Notes under the pieces: generated by a model
The model's input: the letters and a program-made list of their open reading frames with translations, nothing else
Told to the model about the DNA's origin: nothing
Databases searched by the model: none
Program-made: the position numbers and the translations under genes
Shown: in pieces, positions 47,428 to 56,860 of the stretch
How positions within the stretch are numbered: position 1 is the first letter of the stretch
Layout: the number at the start of each line of letters is the position of its first letter
NCBI GenBank assembly: GCA_009691725.1
Contig: SIAP01000005.1
Location: 1 to 64,000 of the forward strand
From: Phycisphaerales bacterium
GTDB taxonomy: Bacteria; Planctomycetota; Phycisphaerae; Phycisphaerales; SM1A02
Direction: 5' to 3'
DNA length: 64,000 nt

Positions 47428-47994
47428 TCACGCATCCTTTTGCCACGGCACATCCGCGACGCCGTGCGCGCCATTCGCCCGCCGCGCCATCGCGAAGAAC
47501 AAGTCGCTCAATCGATTCAGAAAGTGGATCGCCTCCGGCCCGACCGATTCGTTCTCACCCAACGACACAAGCAACCGCTCTGCACGCCGACAGACCACGC
47601 GTGCGACATGCAGGTGCGCTGCGAGCAACGATCCACCGGGAAGCACGAACACACGAATCGGCTCGTTTTCTCCCTCGATTTCATCGATGAACGACTCGGC
47701 CTCTGCGACATGTCGTGCTGCGATCCGCGCGACCCGCGACTCTCCAGCGCTGCCCGCGGGGGTGGCGAGATCGGCTCCCAGATCGAAGAGTCTCGATTGC
47801 AATCGGAGCAGTATCTCGCGCATGCGCGCATCTGTTGCATGATCGGGCGCACACGCGCACACACACATTCCAAGCCACGCGTTGAGTTCGTCGACGGTTC
47901 CGTAGGCTTCAATTCTCGGGTGATGCTTCATCACACGCCCGCCCCCGTACAACCCAGTTGATCCATCATCACCAGTTTTCGTGTAGAGCTTCAT
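47428..47994 (-). CDS. ATP:cob(I)alamin adenosyltransferase, PduO type
   Basis: 188 residues from ATG 47994, fixed by a 4-bp ATGA overlap with the upstream hydrolase gene. Signatures: KLYTKTGDDGSTGLYGGGRVMKHHPRIEAYGTVDELNAWLG (ATP site), FVLPGGSLLAAHLHVARVVCRRAERLL and FLNRLSDLFFAMARRAN. It attaches the 5'-deoxyadenosyl group to cobalamin, so the cell makes adenosylcobalamin. The open frame to 48228 lies inside the neighbour and is not used. The BtuF-like protein at 17.4 kb may be functionally related. Confidence 0.96.
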   Translation of the reverse strand: MKLYTKTGDDGSTGLYGGGRVMKHHPRIEAYGTVDELNAWLGMCVCACAPDHATDARMREILLRLQSRLFDLGADLATPAGSAGESRVARIAARHVAEAESFIDEIEGENEPIRVFVLPGGSLLAAHLHVARVVCRRAERLLVSLGENESVGPEAIHFLNRLSDLFFAMARRANGAHGVADVPWQKDA

Positions 47995-48920
47995 TCGAGC
48001 GATTCCTTCTGTGGATGCAGGACACACTGCGGCAACTCGGTGCGAATTCCCGCAGCATCGGCAACGGCAACGACGAATCCATATCGAAGCGCGCCTGCCG
48101 CCCAGCGTCCGTCGGGTGCGAGAGCGATGATCGCCACCTGTTGATGCGCACGAGGATGGAACGCGTGATCGATGCGATGCAGCACCTCTTCGACCGCTTC
48201 GCCTGGAGTTGCGCCGCGCCGCATGCACTCGACGGCGAGGAATGACCCACTCACACCCATGATGAGTTCTCCATTGCCAGTCGCCACCGCACCGCCGCCC
48301 GCAGGATCCACATAGAGACCATGACCAGGAATCGGCGAATCACCGACGCGACCTGCCAACTTGAACGGCAATCCACTCGTGGAACAGGCTCCCGCCATGT
48401 GACGCTGCGAGTCGATCGCCAACACGCCAATGGTGTCGTGAGGAATCTGATGCTCGCGAGGATCCCCGCCGGCATCAACTGATGGCAGCGGAGGTTCACC
48501 CGTGCACCATCTGCGCCACGCATCTTTTGCGTCCGCCGAAAGCAGTTGGGATTTGGCAACGCCGAGTGCGTCTGCAAAGGCATCTGCTCCATTGCCAGCC
48601 AACATCACATGGCTCGTTCGCTCCATCACCATTCGTGCGAGGTCGGCGACATGGAGATGGTGCGCGACGGCGCACACGGCGCCACAGTTGGCTGGACCAG
48701 TCATGACACAGGCGTCCAAAGACATTCGCCCCGTGGCATCCGGAAGGCCTCCATAACCTACTGAATTGACGGTCGGATCCAGCTCGGCGCGCCGCGCAGC
48801 CGCACATACCGCGTCGAGTGCCGAGCCGCCAGCCGTTAGCGCAGGCCAAGCGTCGGTGCACCCAGCAACCCCGAAACTCCATGTTGCCAGCATGATAGGC
48901 GAAGTCGAACCACCCGCCAT
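47991..48920 (-). CDS. N4-(beta-N-acetylglucosaminyl)-L-asparaginase/isoaspartyl peptidase-like Ntn-hydrolase
   Basis: About 300 residues. The autocleavage site and nucleophile Thr are in IPHDTIGVLAID, with flanking family motifs ALTAGGSALDAV, TVNSVGYGGLPDATG, LDACVMTG, TSGLPFKLAGRVGDSPIPGHGLYVD and ATGNGELIM. HDTIG with the GRVGDSPIPGAG-type loop fits glycosylasparaginase best: it cuts GlcNAc-Asn links or isoaspartyl peptides after self-processing into two chains. Starts at 48920, 48893 or upstream to 48989 are possible; 48920 is a compromise. Coupled to the adenosyltransferase gene by ATGA. The N-terminus shows no clear signal peptide. Confidence 0.88.
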   Translation of the reverse strand: MAGGSTSPIMLATWSFGVAGCTDAWPALTAGGSALDAVCAAARRAELDPTVNSVGYGGLPDATGRMSLDACVMTGPANCGAVCAVAHHLHVADLARMVMERTSHVMLAGNGADAFADALGVAKSQLLSADAKDAWRRWCTGEPPLPSVDAGGDPREHQIPHDTIGVLAIDSQRHMAGACSTSGLPFKLAGRVGDSPIPGHGLYVDPAGGGAVATGNGELIMGVSGSFLAVECMRRGATPGEAVEEVLHRIDHAFHPRAHQQVAIIALAPDGRWAAGALRYGFVVAVADAAGIRTELPQCVLHPQKESLE

Positions 48921-49093
48921 CGGTTGGGAAATTGGGGGGATCATCTGGACCATTTGGGACGGAAAGTTTTTGATTTTCCGCAGATTCAAGGATACATGGT
49001 TCCCCTCGCCCCGTAGACTTCTTGGGCGATATCTCGTTCACCCCCCGTTCCATTTCGTCTGAAATCAAGACCATCCGAAGGATCAATACTCTC

Positions 49094-49129
49094 ATGACAA
49101 CCATGACAACCATGACAACTACGACAACG
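49094..49129 (+). repeat. 9-bp tandem repeat in pilin leader
   Basis: ATGACAACC twice, then ATGACAACT and ACGACAACG: four 9-bp units encoding Met-Thr-Thr steps. Three in-frame ATG codons result, so repeat gain or loss changes leader length without a frameshift. Confidence 0.9.
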
Positions 49130-50272
49130 TCGAAAACTCTCTTGCCCCGCGCATTCACCATCGTCGAATTGTTGGTAGTCGTTGCGATCATCTCACTGCT
49201 CACCGCGATTCTTCTCCCAGCGATGGGTAAGGCTCGGGATGGCGCTCAAACAACGCAGTCACTGGGAAACCTCAATGCCATGTCCAAGGCCACCTTCGCC
49301 TACGGCGCTGACTGGTCCGATCGGCATTTCACTGCCATGCCTGACGATGCCGGTCAAGTCGGCGGAAGTTGCCCGCTCTATGTGTCGCAGGTTGCTTGCC
49401 CATCTCAGCAGCTTTTAGGCTTCGATACTAGTGGCGGACTTTGGGGTTACTGGATAAGCGGCTCACTCTGCCCACAGGCGGTCGGCGGTTGCTACAACTG
49501 GCCGGTCTTGCTCGCTCTGACTTGGGCCGCTCCTGGATCAGCGATTCCATATCCAAATTCATTCGGCTCCTATGCGATGCCGAACACCAAGGCTTTCAAC
49601 ACATACATCAACGGTCGTTTTTACGACAAGGTGTTCTTTGCGCCAAAGGATCGGCTCGGATTGGAAGCCTGCAACTTCGGGCTTCAGAACGAAGGTGAAT
49701 TCACGCCAAATCCAAACGGCCAGAATGCGCCAGTGTTCCCAACCTACACCTGGAGTCCAGCGAGTCTGATTCCGCCAGCGGCTCATGCCTCGTCCATTCG
49801 CGATTGCGGAAACGCAGGCAAGCAACAGAATCTCGGCCCAGGCGGGTACCGCGCTCCTTCGTGCGGTATGACGATTTATCCAGATCAGAAGACGCTCATG
49901 ATCGAGCAACTTTGGCTTCAGAATCGTGAAGGTCCAGAGTTGAACACCAACTATGCGACCCCACGAGCGTGGTTCTTCAACGAGGGTTACAACTCGTCTC
50001 CTGCATGCCTCTTCTTTGATGGTCACTCCCAGCTCTGCGGAATGAATACGGCAGTGAATGATGACAGGCGAGTCTCGACACAGAATGCGTCCAACAGCGC
50101 GATCTGCTCGCTCGGTAAGGGACTCTGGCATCGTGGAACACCAGCAGGTGCGATCGGATGGTTCGTCCCTGCTGCAGCGTACGACCCGTTGATTATATTA
50201 GCTCCAACCAGCTTCCACATGTTCACGACCGACGGAATCTTGGGTCGCGACATCCTGAAGTCAGGGAACTGA
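49094..50272 (+). CDS. Prepilin-like (type II secretion pseudopilin) protein
   Basis: 392 residues. After a Thr/Met-rich leader the sequence LLPRAFTIVELLVVVAIISLLTAILLPAM is a type IV pilin/pseudopilin N-terminus, with Ala instead of the usual Gly before the methylated Phe. The large C-terminal region ends with an FFDGHSQL element like the H-X9-DG pilin-processing domain abundant in planctomycetes. ATG 49094 follows AAGGA by 11 bases; the leader is made of four near-identical 9-bp repeats, so ATG 49103 and 49112 are equally placed. Such proteins are exported and often anchored to the envelope; the role is unknown. Followed by a strong terminator. Confidence 0.85.
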   Translation: MTTMTTMTTTTTSKTLLPRAFTIVELLVVVAIISLLTAILLPAMGKARDGAQTTQSLGNLNAMSKATFAYGADWSDRHFTAMPDDAGQVGGSCPLYVSQVACPSQQLLGFDTSGGLWGYWISGSLCPQAVGGCYNWPVLLALTWAAPGSAIPYPNSFGSYAMPNTKAFNTYINGRFYDKVFFAPKDRLGLEACNFGLQNEGEFTPNPNGQNAPVFPTYTWSPASLIPPAAHASSIRDCGNAGKQQNLGPGGYRAPSCGMTIYPDQKTLMIEQLWLQNREGPELNTNYATPRAWFFNEGYNSSPACLFFDGHSQLCGMNTAVNDDRRVSTQNASNSAICSLGKGLWHRGTPAGAIGWFVPAAAYDPLIILAPTSFHMFTTDGILGRDILKSGN

Positions 50273-50304
50273 TTCGAGAGTCTTAATAGATCGCTTTTAT
50301 ACAG

Positions 50305-50334
50305 ACGCCGCATTCGTGCGGCGTTTGTTTTTTT
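50305..50334 (+). terminator. Rho-independent terminator after the pilin gene
   Basis: Stem ACGCCGCA / TGCGGCGT with a TTCG tetraloop, followed by TTGTTTTTTT. Textbook intrinsic terminator 32 bp after the stop. Confidence 0.93.
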
Positions 50335-50347
50335 ACCGCTCCTGCGT

Positions 50348-50391
50348 CTGCGGGTAAAACACGCCCAGTTGTGGGCTCGATTTGCCCGCAG
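50348..50391. repeat. 44-nt structured repeat, copy 1
   Basis: An 11-bp outer stem (CTGCGGGTAAA / TTTGCCCGCAG, one G-U) encloses ACACGCCCAGTTGTGGGCTCGA, which has an inner GCCCA-GTTG-TGGGC stem. A second 44-nt element of the same plan is at 60679-60722. It lies between the pilin terminator and the groEL terminator. Confidence 0.7.
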
Positions 50392-50421
50392 CTCGAATTG
50401 CCCGCAGCCTGTGGCAGATGG

Positions 50422-50456
50422 AAAAAGGCCCCGCCCCAGCAATTGGGACAGGGCCT
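50422..50456 (-). terminator. Rho-independent terminator of groES-groEL
   Basis: On the minus strand a 13-bp stem (AGGCCCTGTCCCA / TGGGGCGGGGCCT, two G-U) with loop ATTGC, then TTTTTC. It lies 79 bp past the groEL stop. The rest of this 262-bp gap holds only the 44-nt element and the pilin terminator. Confidence 0.92.
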
Positions 50457-50534
50457 TGAGTGCCGACTGAGCCTTCCGCCTTCGTCCGATCCGCTTCGAG
50501 GAGATTCCTCTCACGGACGGGCGCGTGGCATGGA

Positions 50535-52169
50535 TCAGTAATCCATGTCGTCGTCGCCGCCGCCTGCTGCGACCTTGGACTTCTTCTCTTTGATGTCGGT
50601 AATCGCGCAATCAGTGGTGAGCAGGAGTCCGGCGATGCTCGCCGCGTTCTGCAATGCCACACGCTCCACCTTGGTTGGAACAATGACGCCCGCCTTGACC
50701 AGGTCCTGATAGACGCCCGTTGAGGCGTTGAATCCAAACGCAATGTCGGCAGACTCTTCGACCTTCTGAGCGACGATCGATCCATCCAAGCCGCAGTTCG
50801 CAGCGATCTGCTTGATTGGTGCTGAGAGGGCGCGGAGAACGATTTCGACACCGACCTGCTCATCACCAACGAGCGACTTCTTGATCTTGTCGAGTGCTTT
50901 GCGAGTTCGCAGAACCGCAACGCCGCCGCCTGGAAGGATGCCTTCCTCGACCGCTGCACGACAGGCATGAAGCGCGTCTTCGACGCGAGCCTTCTTCTCC
51001 TTCATCTCGACCTCGGTCGCCGCGCCGACATTGATCTGCGCAACGCCGCCAGCGAGTTTCGCCAGACGCTCCTGCAATTTCTCCTTGTCGTAGTCGCTTG
51101 TGGCAACATCGATCTGACTCTTGAGCTGCTCGATTCGACCTTGGATGTCCTTGGTCTTGCCGCCGCCTTCGACGATCGTGCAATTGTCCTTGTCGATCGT
51201 GATCTTCTTCGCACGACCGAGGTCGGCAAGAGTCACGTTCTCGAGTTGCATGCCGAGTTCTTCCATGATTGGCTTGCCGCCGGTGAGCACCGAGATGTCC
51301 TCGAGCATCGACTTGCGACGATCGCCAAATCCGGGAGCCTTCACAGCGCACACCTTCAGCACGCCGCGCAACTTGTTGACCACGAGCATCGCGAGCGCTT
51401 CGCCGTCGATGTCTTCTGCGACAATCAAGAGTGCGCGACCAGACTCGGCAACCTTGCTGAGCACGGGGAGTAAGTCCTTCGCCGCAGAGATCTTCTTCTC
51501 GTAGACGAGCACAGCGGCATCTTCGAGGACGCATTCCATTGCGGCTGGATTCGTGACGAAGTGCGGGCTCAAGTAGCCCTTGTCGAACTGCATCCCCTCG
51601 AGCAATTCGACCTCCGTTTCCAGGCTCTTTCCCTCTTCGACGGTGATGACGCCATCCTTGCCGACCTTGTCCATCGCCTGCGCGATAATGTCGCCAATCT
51701 GGGTGTCATGATTCGCCGAGCAGGTTCCAACCTGTGAGATCTCCTTGGAGTTCTTCACTGGCTTGGAGAGTCGCCCCAGTTCGGCAACGACTTCGCGCAC
51801 AGCAGCGTCGATGCCACGGCGAACTTGATTCGCATTGGCTCCGGCGGTTATGTTCTTCAGTCCCTCTGCGAAAATCGCTTCGGCGTAAATGGTCGCAGTC
51901 GTCGTGCCGTCGCCTGCGTCCTTGCTGGACTTACTGGCGACTTCCTTGACCATCTGCGCTCCCATGTTCTCGTATGGATCGTCGAGCTCGACTTCCTTGG
52001 CGACTGTAACGCCGTCCTTCGTGACGGTTGGTGCTCCAAAGGACTTCTCAAGAATCACGACGCGACCAGATGGTCCGAGCGTGACCTTGACGGCCTTGGC
52101 GAGTTTCTGCACGCCGCGCAGGATGCGCTCGCGCGCATCGTTGTCGTAACTGATTTGCTTTGCTGTCAT
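50535..52169 (-). CDS. groEL: Chaperonin GroEL
   Basis: 544-residue 60-kDa chaperonin subunit from ATG 52169. Motifs: [32 protein letters not shown], the ATP-site [32 protein letters not shown] and [14 protein letters not shown]. The C-terminus ends GGGDDDMDY, shorter and more acidic than the Gly-Gly-Met repeat tail of many GroELs. It lies 58 bp downstream of groES on the same strand, giving the classical operon; the terminator at 50422-50456 ends it. The long open frame upstream to 52250 is not used. Confidence 0.99.
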   Translation of the reverse strand: MTAKQISYDNDARERILRGVQKLAKAVKVTLGPSGRVVILEKSFGAPTVTKDGVTVAKEVELDDPYENMGAQMVKEVASKSSKDAGDGTTTATIYAEAIFAEGLKNITAGANANQVRRGIDAAVREVVAELGRLSKPVKNSKEISQVGTCSANHDTQIGDIIAQAMDKVGKDGVITVEEGKSLETEVELLEGMQFDKGYLSPHFVTNPAAMECVLEDAAVLVYEKKISAAKDLLPVLSKVAESGRALLIVAEDIDGEALAMLVVNKLRGVLKVCAVKAPGFGDRRKSMLEDISVLTGGKPIMEELGMQLENVTLADLGRAKKITIDKDNCTIVEGGGKTKDIQGRIEQLKSQIDVATSDYDKEKLQERLAKLAGGVAQINVGAATEVEMKEKKARVEDALHACRAAVEEGILPGGGVAVLRTRKALDKIKKSLVGDEQVGVEIVLRALSAPIKQIAANCGLDGSIVAQKVEESADIAFGFNASTGVYQDLVKAGVIVPTKVERVALQNAASIAGLLLTTDCAITDIKEKKSKVAAGGGDDDMDY

Positions 52170-52227
52170 GTGATGCTCCGTTGTATGGAATAGTGATTGA
52201 ATGAATGAGTGGAATTCTGCTGTGAAA

Positions 52228-52518
52228 TCAGTCGATGACGCCGAGGACATCCTCTTCGGTCATGATGAGGAAAGTTTCGCCGTCGATCTTGATTTCCGTA
52301 CCCGAGTAGGTGGTGAAGAGCACGGTGTCGCCCTTCTTCACGCTGAATGGCATGTACTTTCCGGTGTCCTTGTTCAGGATGCCAGACCCGAGCGCGACAA
52401 TCTTGCCCTGCTTTGGCTTGTCTTTGGCGGTCTCTGGAAGGTAGATCCCAGAATCGGTCTTGGTCTGCGCTTCATCACGCTTGACGAGGAGCTTGTCTCC
52501 GAGTGGTCGAACTTTCAT
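52228..52518 (-). CDS. groES: Co-chaperonin GroES
   Basis: 96 residues: [16 protein letters not shown] at the N-terminus, the mobile loop [22 protein letters not shown] that contacts GroEL, and [19 protein letters not shown]. It caps the GroEL cage. I find no CIRCE inverted repeat in the 41 bp upstream or inside the preceding receiver-like gene, so heat regulation does not appear to be HrcA-type at this site. Confidence 0.99.
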   Translation of the reverse strand: MKVRPLGDKLLVKRDEAQTKTDSGIYLPETAKDKPKQGKIVALGSGILNKDTGKYMPFSVKKGDTVLFTTYSGTEIKIDGETFLIMTEEDVLGVID

Positions 52519-52559
52519 GTGTACGGTGCCTTTCTAAATAGTGCGGTCAGAAACTGATC

Positions 52560-53135
52560 TCAATTCGCGGGCCAATGGCCAGCGTAATGTCGTTGAATAA
52601 CCCGACGGAGTGTTTCCAACATGGACTCCAGCGGGACGGGACGCTCATGAACTGAAAATGCGCCTTCGCGCAGGGCTTCGACGAGTCCGCGTGCGGACTC
52701 ACGCGCCGAGATCTGCGGCGGTCGAACGACCACCATCGGCGGAACGGGGGTCAACGCACGCAAGAGTTGCAAGACGCGAGATCCGAGTGCTTCAACATGC
52801 CTCTGTGCGATCGCAGAATCGTCGGCAGGGGTTGAAAGATCGACCACAGCGATATGAATGCGTTCGTGGACGATAATGTTTCGCGCCTCGGTTGCTGTCC
52901 GACTCCGAATGCAGCGCACTCCCAAAGGCTGAAGCAGTGGAGGGAGAAGGTCTGCGTACGAGTCATTGCGCCATTCTCCATGGGCCAAAAGCAGGTTCAA
53001 TCGTTCTCGTCGACCAGCTTCGAATGCACCTGCGGATGCCTTTGGGCAGCCGCCGAGGTCACTCTCCATGGCGAAATGTCGGCGAATTGCGGGAAACATG
53101 GCGGGTTGAAGAGCAAACCGTATGCCATGCCCCAA
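52560..53135 (-). CDS. Degenerate response-regulator receiver-like protein
   Basis: Up to 191 residues (ATG 53135; ATG 53069 gives 169 with a better-defined domain start). From RLNLLLAHGEWRNDSYADLLPPLLQPLGVRC to the end the pattern is an alpha/beta receiver: IHIAVVDLSTP at the phospho-Asp position, PPMVVVRPP for strand 4, and AFSVHERPVPLESMLETLRRVI for the K-P-x loop, where Lys is replaced by Arg. The paired acidic residues at the N-terminus are missing, so it may not be phosphorylated. No output domain. It ends 42 bp before groES on the same strand and could be co-transcribed. Confidence 0.7.
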   Translation of the reverse strand: MGHGIRFALQPAMFPAIRRHFAMESDLGGCPKASAGAFEAGRRERLNLLLAHGEWRNDSYADLLPPLLQPLGVRCIRSRTATEARNIIVHERIHIAVVDLSTPADDSAIAQRHVEALGSRVLQLLRALTPVPPMVVVRPPQISARESARGLVEALREGAFSVHERPVPLESMLETLRRVIQRHYAGHWPAN

Positions 53136-53248
53136 GAGTGCAGGGCGGGTGACCCCCCCACCTCACCGAATGACCAGTGGATGCAAGCGATGAATTCTGC
53201 CAAATTGGCGGGAGTCCGCGCAATGCCCTTACCCACTAACTTTGAGGG

Positions 53249-54661
53249 ATGATCGATGTTTCAGTCGCCGCACTCTTCCGTGATCCCCAGTCGTACATCG
53301 GCAGACCCGTCCGATTGAAGGGTTGGGTGCGTACGCGCCGCGACTCCAAGGCAGGCATTTCTTTCATCCAATTGAGTGATGGATCCTGCTTTGACTCTGC
53401 GCAAGTCGTGGTGGCGAGCACTGTGGTGAACTACGCCAGCGAAGTCCAAAAACTCACGGCCAGTTGCGCCGTGATCGCCGAAGGAGAGATTGTCGAAAGC
53501 CAAGGCAAGGGGCAATCGGTCGAGATGCAGGCGTCGCGCATCGAAGTTGTCGGATGGGTTGAAGACCCCGACACCTATCCCATCCAGCCAAAACCACATT
53601 CCTTCGAGTACCTGCGTGAAGTCGCACACTTGCGTCCGCGCACCAACACCTTTGGCGCACTCGGTCGCGTTCGACATTGTCTGGCGATGGCGGTCCATCG
53701 CTTCTTCAGCGACCAGGGGTTCTGTTGGATCCACACGCCGATCATCACGGGCAGTGATTGCGAGGGGGCGGGACATATGTTTCGTGTGTCAACACTTGAC
53801 CTTGCCAACATTCCAAAAACCTCGGATGGAAAGGTCGACTTCACCCAAGACTTCTTTGGCAAAGAAACGCATCTCACAGTGTCGGGGCAACTGAATGTCG
53901 AGACATGGTGCGCGGCGTTAAGCAAGGTCTACACCTTTGGACCAACATTCCGCGCGGAGAACTCGAACACCAGTCGCCACCTGAGCGAGTTCTGGATGAT
54001 CGAACCAGAGATTGCCTTCGCAAGTTTGACCGAAGACGCACAACTTGCGGAAGACCTGCTGAAGTTCATGTTCAAGGCGCTCCTGAATGAGCGCCCAGAC
54101 GACATGAAGTTCTTTGCGGATCGCATCGACAAGGAGTGTGTCACGCGACTGGAAAAGTTGGTTGAGGCTCCATTTGAGCGGATGGATTACACCGACGGCA
54201 TCAAGCATCTCGAAGCGGCGATCGCCAAGGGTCAGAAGTTTGAGTATCCCGTGTCATGGGGGACGGATCTGCAAAGCGAACATGAGCGATATCTCACGGA
54301 ACAGTTGGTCGGGCGACCGGTCATCCTGATGAACTATCCCAAGGACATCAAGGCGTTCTATATGCGGATGAATGATGATGGCAAGACCGTTGCTGCGATG
54401 GACATTCTCGCGCCGGGCATCGGCGAAATCGTCGGCGGCAGTCAACGCGAGGAACGACTCGACATGCTCGACGCGCGGATCGACGAAATGAAACTGGATC
54501 GCGCCGCCTACTGGTGGTATCGAGATCTTCGCAAGTACGGGACGGTTCCCCACGCGGGCTTTGGCCTTGGCTTCGAGCGAACGATCTTGTATGCAACGGG
54601 CATGACGAATGTGCGCGATGTCATCCCATTTGCGCGCACTCCAAAGACCTGCGATTTCTAG
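53249..54661 (+). CDS. asnS: Asparaginyl-tRNA synthetase
   Basis: 470-residue class IIb synthetase charging tRNA-Asn. The N-terminal OB-fold (~1-105: [26 protein letters not shown]) binds the anticodon. The catalytic core has motif 2 [22 protein letters not shown] and motif 3 [32 protein letters not shown] is typical of AsnRS as opposed to AspRS. Together with asnB this gives both free and tRNA-bound asparagine routes. The ATG is preceded immediately by GAGGG, too close for an ideal ribosome site. Confidence 0.98.
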   Translation: MIDVSVAALFRDPQSYIGRPVRLKGWVRTRRDSKAGISFIQLSDGSCFDSAQVVVASTVVNYASEVQKLTASCAVIAEGEIVESQGKGQSVEMQASRIEVVGWVEDPDTYPIQPKPHSFEYLREVAHLRPRTNTFGALGRVRHCLAMAVHRFFSDQGFCWIHTPIITGSDCEGAGHMFRVSTLDLANIPKTSDGKVDFTQDFFGKETHLTVSGQLNVETWCAALSKVYTFGPTFRAENSNTSRHLSEFWMIEPEIAFASLTEDAQLAEDLLKFMFKALLNERPDDMKFFADRIDKECVTRLEKLVEAPFERMDYTDGIKHLEAAIAKGQKFEYPVSWGTDLQSEHERYLTEQLVGRPVILMNYPKDIKAFYMRMNDDGKTVAAMDILAPGIGEIVGGSQREERLDMLDARIDEMKLDRAAYWWYRDLRKYGTVPHAGFGLGFERTILYATGMTNVRDVIPFARTPKTCDF

Positions 54662-54675
54662 TCGGCGCGGCGACG

Positions 54676-55719
54676 CTATTGCTGATACCGCGGCACCATG
54701 GGAGGAAAGACTCCGGGCAACAGCCTGTCACGAAAGTGCATCCAGTCTCGGCGCCACGGACCCTGTGCGAGATTGTCCGCAGGCTGAGGGAAGAAGGGAC
54801 CCCATCCGCCCCCAGGCGGACCCTCAACCAATGACACAAGATTTGAATTCTGCAAAGCGTAGGTCTCGGTCGAACCATCCACATAGCTATACGTGATGTG
54901 CTTTGGCTCCCAGAATGCTGGAGTGTCGATCCATCCATCCCATCCTGCAGTGGTTCCCCACGCCGCCGGATTCACCGCCCCCGCAGGTGCGGGCGTTCCG
55001 ATTGGCGGGCGCGGATCGAGCATCCATCCCTGCTCGTTGTAGTTCAGCCCGCTCGTCCCGTCGGACTCGACAATCGACATCAGCGTTTGGGATGGCACTC
55101 GAATGTGTTTGGCATGAGTGGTGATCCATTCACGAGGCGTGATCCCCTGGCTGCAAAACCAAGTCTGCCACGATGTGCCGAAGTTGATCAGGTCAGCGGG
55201 AGTTGTCACGCCCACGAACGCGCTGAGCGCGTAACTCCGAATTCGCTGCGATGGATCAAGCGGAGATCGATAGAGCGCGAACGATCCCATGTACGGATAG
55301 AGCCTTCCTCCAGAGAGCGCCTTGGCGAGTGGGTTCGTACCGTTGAGGTTGAATTCAAATTCGGTTCCACCCACGAGACCTGCCCCATACGACGCAGTCC
55401 ACGAGTGATAGGACGCATTGGTTGTGTTTCCCTTGTTGATCGTGATCGGGAATGAACCACATGCGTTTGTGTAGGTCGTGGACAGGGTGCCCGGCAGTGC
55501 TGTGCGCGGGCTCACATATGCGCCACCGTTGTCTGCGGCGTATGCGGCTTGCGCAAGCGAGATCTGCCGCTGATTCGACAGGCAGGATGTCACGCGCGAG
55601 AGTGTGCGAGCCTTCTGAAATCCCACCAGCACAAGTGCGAGCAAGAATCCGATGATCGCCACGACGATCAGGAGTTCCGTAACCGTGAACGCGCGGATGG
55701 AAAGCGCGTGGTGCTTCAC
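54676..55719 (-). CDS. Prepilin-like pseudopilin, tandem paralogue A
   Basis: 347 residues, N-terminus SIRAFTVTELLIVVAIIGFLLALVLVGFQKA: a pilin-type helix with Ala before Phe and Glu at +5. The C-terminal region includes HITYSYVDGSTETYALQN (DG element) and PWRRDWMHFRDRLLPGVFPPMVPRYQQ. It is highly similar along its length to the gene upstream (55716-56729), with which it overlaps by 4 bp (ATGA), so the pair arose by tandem duplication and is translated together. Convergent with asnS, 14 bp apart. Envelope-exposed; role unknown. Confidence 0.85.
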   Translation of the reverse strand: MKHHALSIRAFTVTELLIVVAIIGFLLALVLVGFQKARTLSRVTSCLSNQRQISLAQAAYAADNGGAYVSPRTALPGTLSTTYTNACGSFPITINKGNTTNASYHSWTASYGAGLVGGTEFEFNLNGTNPLAKALSGGRLYPYMGSFALYRSPLDPSQRIRSYALSAFVGVTTPADLINFGTSWQTWFCSQGITPREWITTHAKHIRVPSQTLMSIVESDGTSGLNYNEQGWMLDPRPPIGTPAPAGAVNPAAWGTTAGWDGWIDTPAFWEPKHITYSYVDGSTETYALQNSNLVSLVEGPPGGGWGPFFPQPADNLAQGPWRRDWMHFRDRLLPGVFPPMVPRYQQ

Positions 55720-56729
55720 TGTTGGTAACGAGGAACCATGGCAGGGATCACACCGGGCAAGAGCCGATCACGAAAATGCATCCAGTCTCGACGCCATGGA
55801 CCCTCCGCAAGGCTGTCGGCAGGTTGCGCATACCGATGTCCCAGACCAACTCCCGGCGGTCCTTGGATCGCAGTGATGACACTCTTGTTCTGCATGGAGT
55901 ACGACTCGGTCGAGCCATCAACATGGCTGTATGTGACATTCGTCTTTTCCCAGAACGCAGGCCAGTCGATCCAGCCCTCCCATCCTGCGGAATTTGCCCA
56001 TGCACCGGGATTGGGGGCGTCGACTGGGGGGAGTGATCCCAGCGGCGGACGGGGATCAATCACCCAACCTTGATTGTTGAAATTGAATCCATCGTTGTCG
56101 TCCTCGACAATCGACATGATCGTCATTTCAGGATGCAAGTGGTGCTGAACATGGGTAGTGATCCACTCGCGCGGAGTGACCTCCTGTGCGAAAAACCAAT
56201 CATCCCACTTCGTAGCCCACTCCTGCGAATCCTCCGGAACCGTTCCGCCAACAAATCCACTCAATGAATAACTGCGAAGGCGAGACGTTGGATCGAGCGG
56301 TGATCGGTATGCAGAGGGCGAACCCACATAGGGATAGAGACGACCCTTGGTCAGCGCACCTTCAAGTTCGGCAGTTCCAAGCATGTTTGCTCCGTACGAC
56401 GCCGTCCATGCGTGGTATGAGTCCTGCGCGGTGTTCCCCTTGTTGATCAGAATGGGGTACGAGCCACCCCCAAACGGAGTGAGTGTGTAACTGAAACTCG
56501 CGTCAACGCTGGTTCGATTGCTCGCGTACGCACCACCGTTGTCGGATGCGTAGGAGGTTTGCGCAAGCGAGATTTGCCTTTGGTTGGAAAGGCACGACGC
56601 GGTGCGCGCCATGAGCCTCGCCTTCTGAAATCCCACCAGCACGAGCGCGAGCAAGAATCCAATGATCGCCACGACGATCAGCAGTTCCGTGACCGTAAAA
56701 GCGCGCGTGCCAACTGGAGTTCGTGTCAT
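55716..56729 (-). CDS. Prepilin-like pseudopilin, tandem paralogue B
   Basis: 337 residues, N-terminus GTRAFTVTELLIVVAIIGFLLALVLVGFQKA, nearly identical to its downstream paralogue for the first ~80 residues and again at the end (PWRRDWMHFRDRLLPGVIPAMVPRYQQ). The middle diverges: this copy lacks about ten residues around TEFEFNLNGTNP. It is the first gene of the two-gene unit and overlaps the second by ATGA. Proteins of this class are processed by prepilin peptidase; PilD and the rest of a secretion or pilus machine are not in the window. Confidence 0.85.
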   Translation of the reverse strand: MTRTPVGTRAFTVTELLIVVAIIGFLLALVLVGFQKARLMARTASCLSNQRQISLAQTSYASDNGGAYASNRTSVDASFSYTLTPFGGGSYPILINKGNTAQDSYHAWTASYGANMLGTAELEGALTKGRLYPYVGSPSAYRSPLDPTSRLRSYSLSGFVGGTVPEDSQEWATKWDDWFFAQEVTPREWITTHVQHHLHPEMTIMSIVEDDNDGFNFNNQGWVIDPRPPLGSLPPVDAPNPGAWANSAGWEGWIDWPAFWEKTNVTYSHVDGSTESYSMQNKSVITAIQGPPGVGLGHRYAQPADSLAEGPWRRDWMHFRDRLLPGVIPAMVPRYQQ

Positions 56730-56818
56730 CTCGAGAGAAGCCTATCCGCGCGACCGATCGCCGCGACATCATTTGATACGCAATCTCCACGCAGCGGGAC
56801 GCCGCCAAAATGCCGATT

Positions 56819-56840
56819 TCTTGTGGGGATCCCCACAAGA
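56819..56840. promoter_or_regulatory. 22-bp perfect palindrome upstream of a lipoprotein gene
   Basis: Arms TCTTGTGGGGA and TCCCCACAAGA meet with no spacer, centred on GGATCC, ending 20 bp before the lipoprotein ATG (56861) and 90 bp upstream of the divergent pseudopilin pair. A symmetric site of this length suggests a dimeric repressor operator acting on one or both genes. I cannot name the protein. Confidence 0.5.
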
Positions 56841-56860
56841 TTGCGCAGTATCCTTCGGGC

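Noticed and set aside
52519-52560. CIRCE element before groES
   Set aside because: No TTAGCACTC-N9-GAGTGCTAA inverted repeat found.
53136-53248. T-box or other leader before asnS
   Set aside because: No T-box sequence (TGGNACCGCG-like) or terminator hairpin visible; the same negative result holds upstream of trpS and argS.
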